Of a DNA stretch of 6,021 bases, positions 5,900 to 6,021 are shown in pieces (the first letter of the stretch is position 1; every line of letters begins with the position of its first letter). This DNA comes from an uncultured Bacilli bacterium (lineage in GTDB: Bacteria; Bacillota_I; Bacilli_A; RF39; UBA660): positions 1 to 6,021 of the forward strand of contig CANQOD010000076.1 in the NCBI GenBank assembly GCA_947625395.1. Direction: 5' to 3'. The notes under the pieces were generated by a model that did no database searches, was not told the origin of the DNA, and saw nothing but the letters and a program-made list of their open reading frames with translations. Position numbers and translations under genes: made by a program.

Positions 5900-6021
5900 A
5901 AGAGGAAGATTTAGAACGTTTTTTAGAATCACTAGAATATCAACGACATTATTCACAGTATACTGTGGATAACTATCAAAAAGATATTTTAGAATATTTA
6001 GACTTTTTAGAAAGAGAAGGA
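5896..6021 (+). CDS. xerC: XerC-like tyrosine recombinase, N-terminal part (3' partial)
   Basis: Only 42 codons are visible before the window ends, so the catalytic domain is not seen. They read as the N-terminal SAM-like, core-binding domain of tyrosine recombinases: FLESLEYQRHYSQYTVDNYQ, then KDILEYLDFLEREG. This is the usual pattern in XerC/CodV, which with a partner recombinase resolves chromosome dimers at dif. The start is TTG 5896, whose last two bases and following A form the TGA stop of the upstream gene, and a ribosome site AGAAGGA is correctly placed. Position downstream of topA matches codV/xerC in Bacillus and relatives, which supports XerC over XerD or an integrase. Because the active-site Arg, His and Tyr lie outside the window, exact type and integrity are unproven. 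Confidence 0.85.
   Translation, partial: MKEEDLERFLESLEYQRHYSQYTVDNYQKDILEYLDFLEREG

Noticed and set aside
1..6021. Mycoplasma-type code with TGA as Trp, CRISPR arrays, tRNA genes or insertion sequences
   Set aside because: Genes end at TGA, TAG and TAA with intact lengths, and I see no spaced direct repeats, cloverleaf sequences or terminal inverted repeats flanking a transposase.

Overview
The window is AT-rich DNA from a low-GC Firmicute that uses the standard genetic code: TGA and TAG act as stops and Trp is TGG. Gene content and order (miaB followed by a YlbF/YmcA-type gene, topA, and a xerC-type recombinase) point to the class Bacilli. The glycine-rich surface-type protein at the left edge, with NTEW, GGAWEY and RGG...SFR motifs, recalls protein families I associate from memory with uncultured gut Bacilli (RF39-like or Erysipelotrichia-like lineages). 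That placement is inference. Every gene is on the + strand.

Layout. 1-876 is the 3' end of a probably exported protein with an FGE-sulfatase/C-type-lectin-like domain that lacks the enzyme's cysteines. 877-988 is a spacer with a good sigma-A-type promoter. 989-2398 is miaB, the tRNA methylthiotransferase. 2382-2717 overlaps it by 17 bases and encodes a short YlbF/YmcA-family protein. 2718-2841 holds an imperfect inverted repeat whose right arm contains the -35 box of the likely topA promoter. 2842-4872 is a complete topA with three C4 zinc fingers. 4873-5023 holds a probable topA terminator, a second hairpin and a weak promoter candidate. 5024-5899 encodes a 291-residue cysteine-free protein I do not recognise. 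5896 to the window end is the N-terminus of a XerC-like tyrosine recombinase, whose TTG start overlaps the preceding stop.

How the parts relate. miaB and the YlbF-family gene form one transcription unit, as in Bacillus subtilis (ymcB-ymcA). topA appears to have its own promoter. The unknown gene and the recombinase look translationally coupled. In many Bacilli topA is followed by trmFO and then xerC (codV). Here the middle place is taken by a protein with no visible FAD-binding motif, which is the most notable point of gene order. The other observation worth following is that the C-terminus of the first protein looks like the variable region of a diversity-generating retroelement target, although no reverse transcriptase or template repeat lies in this window.
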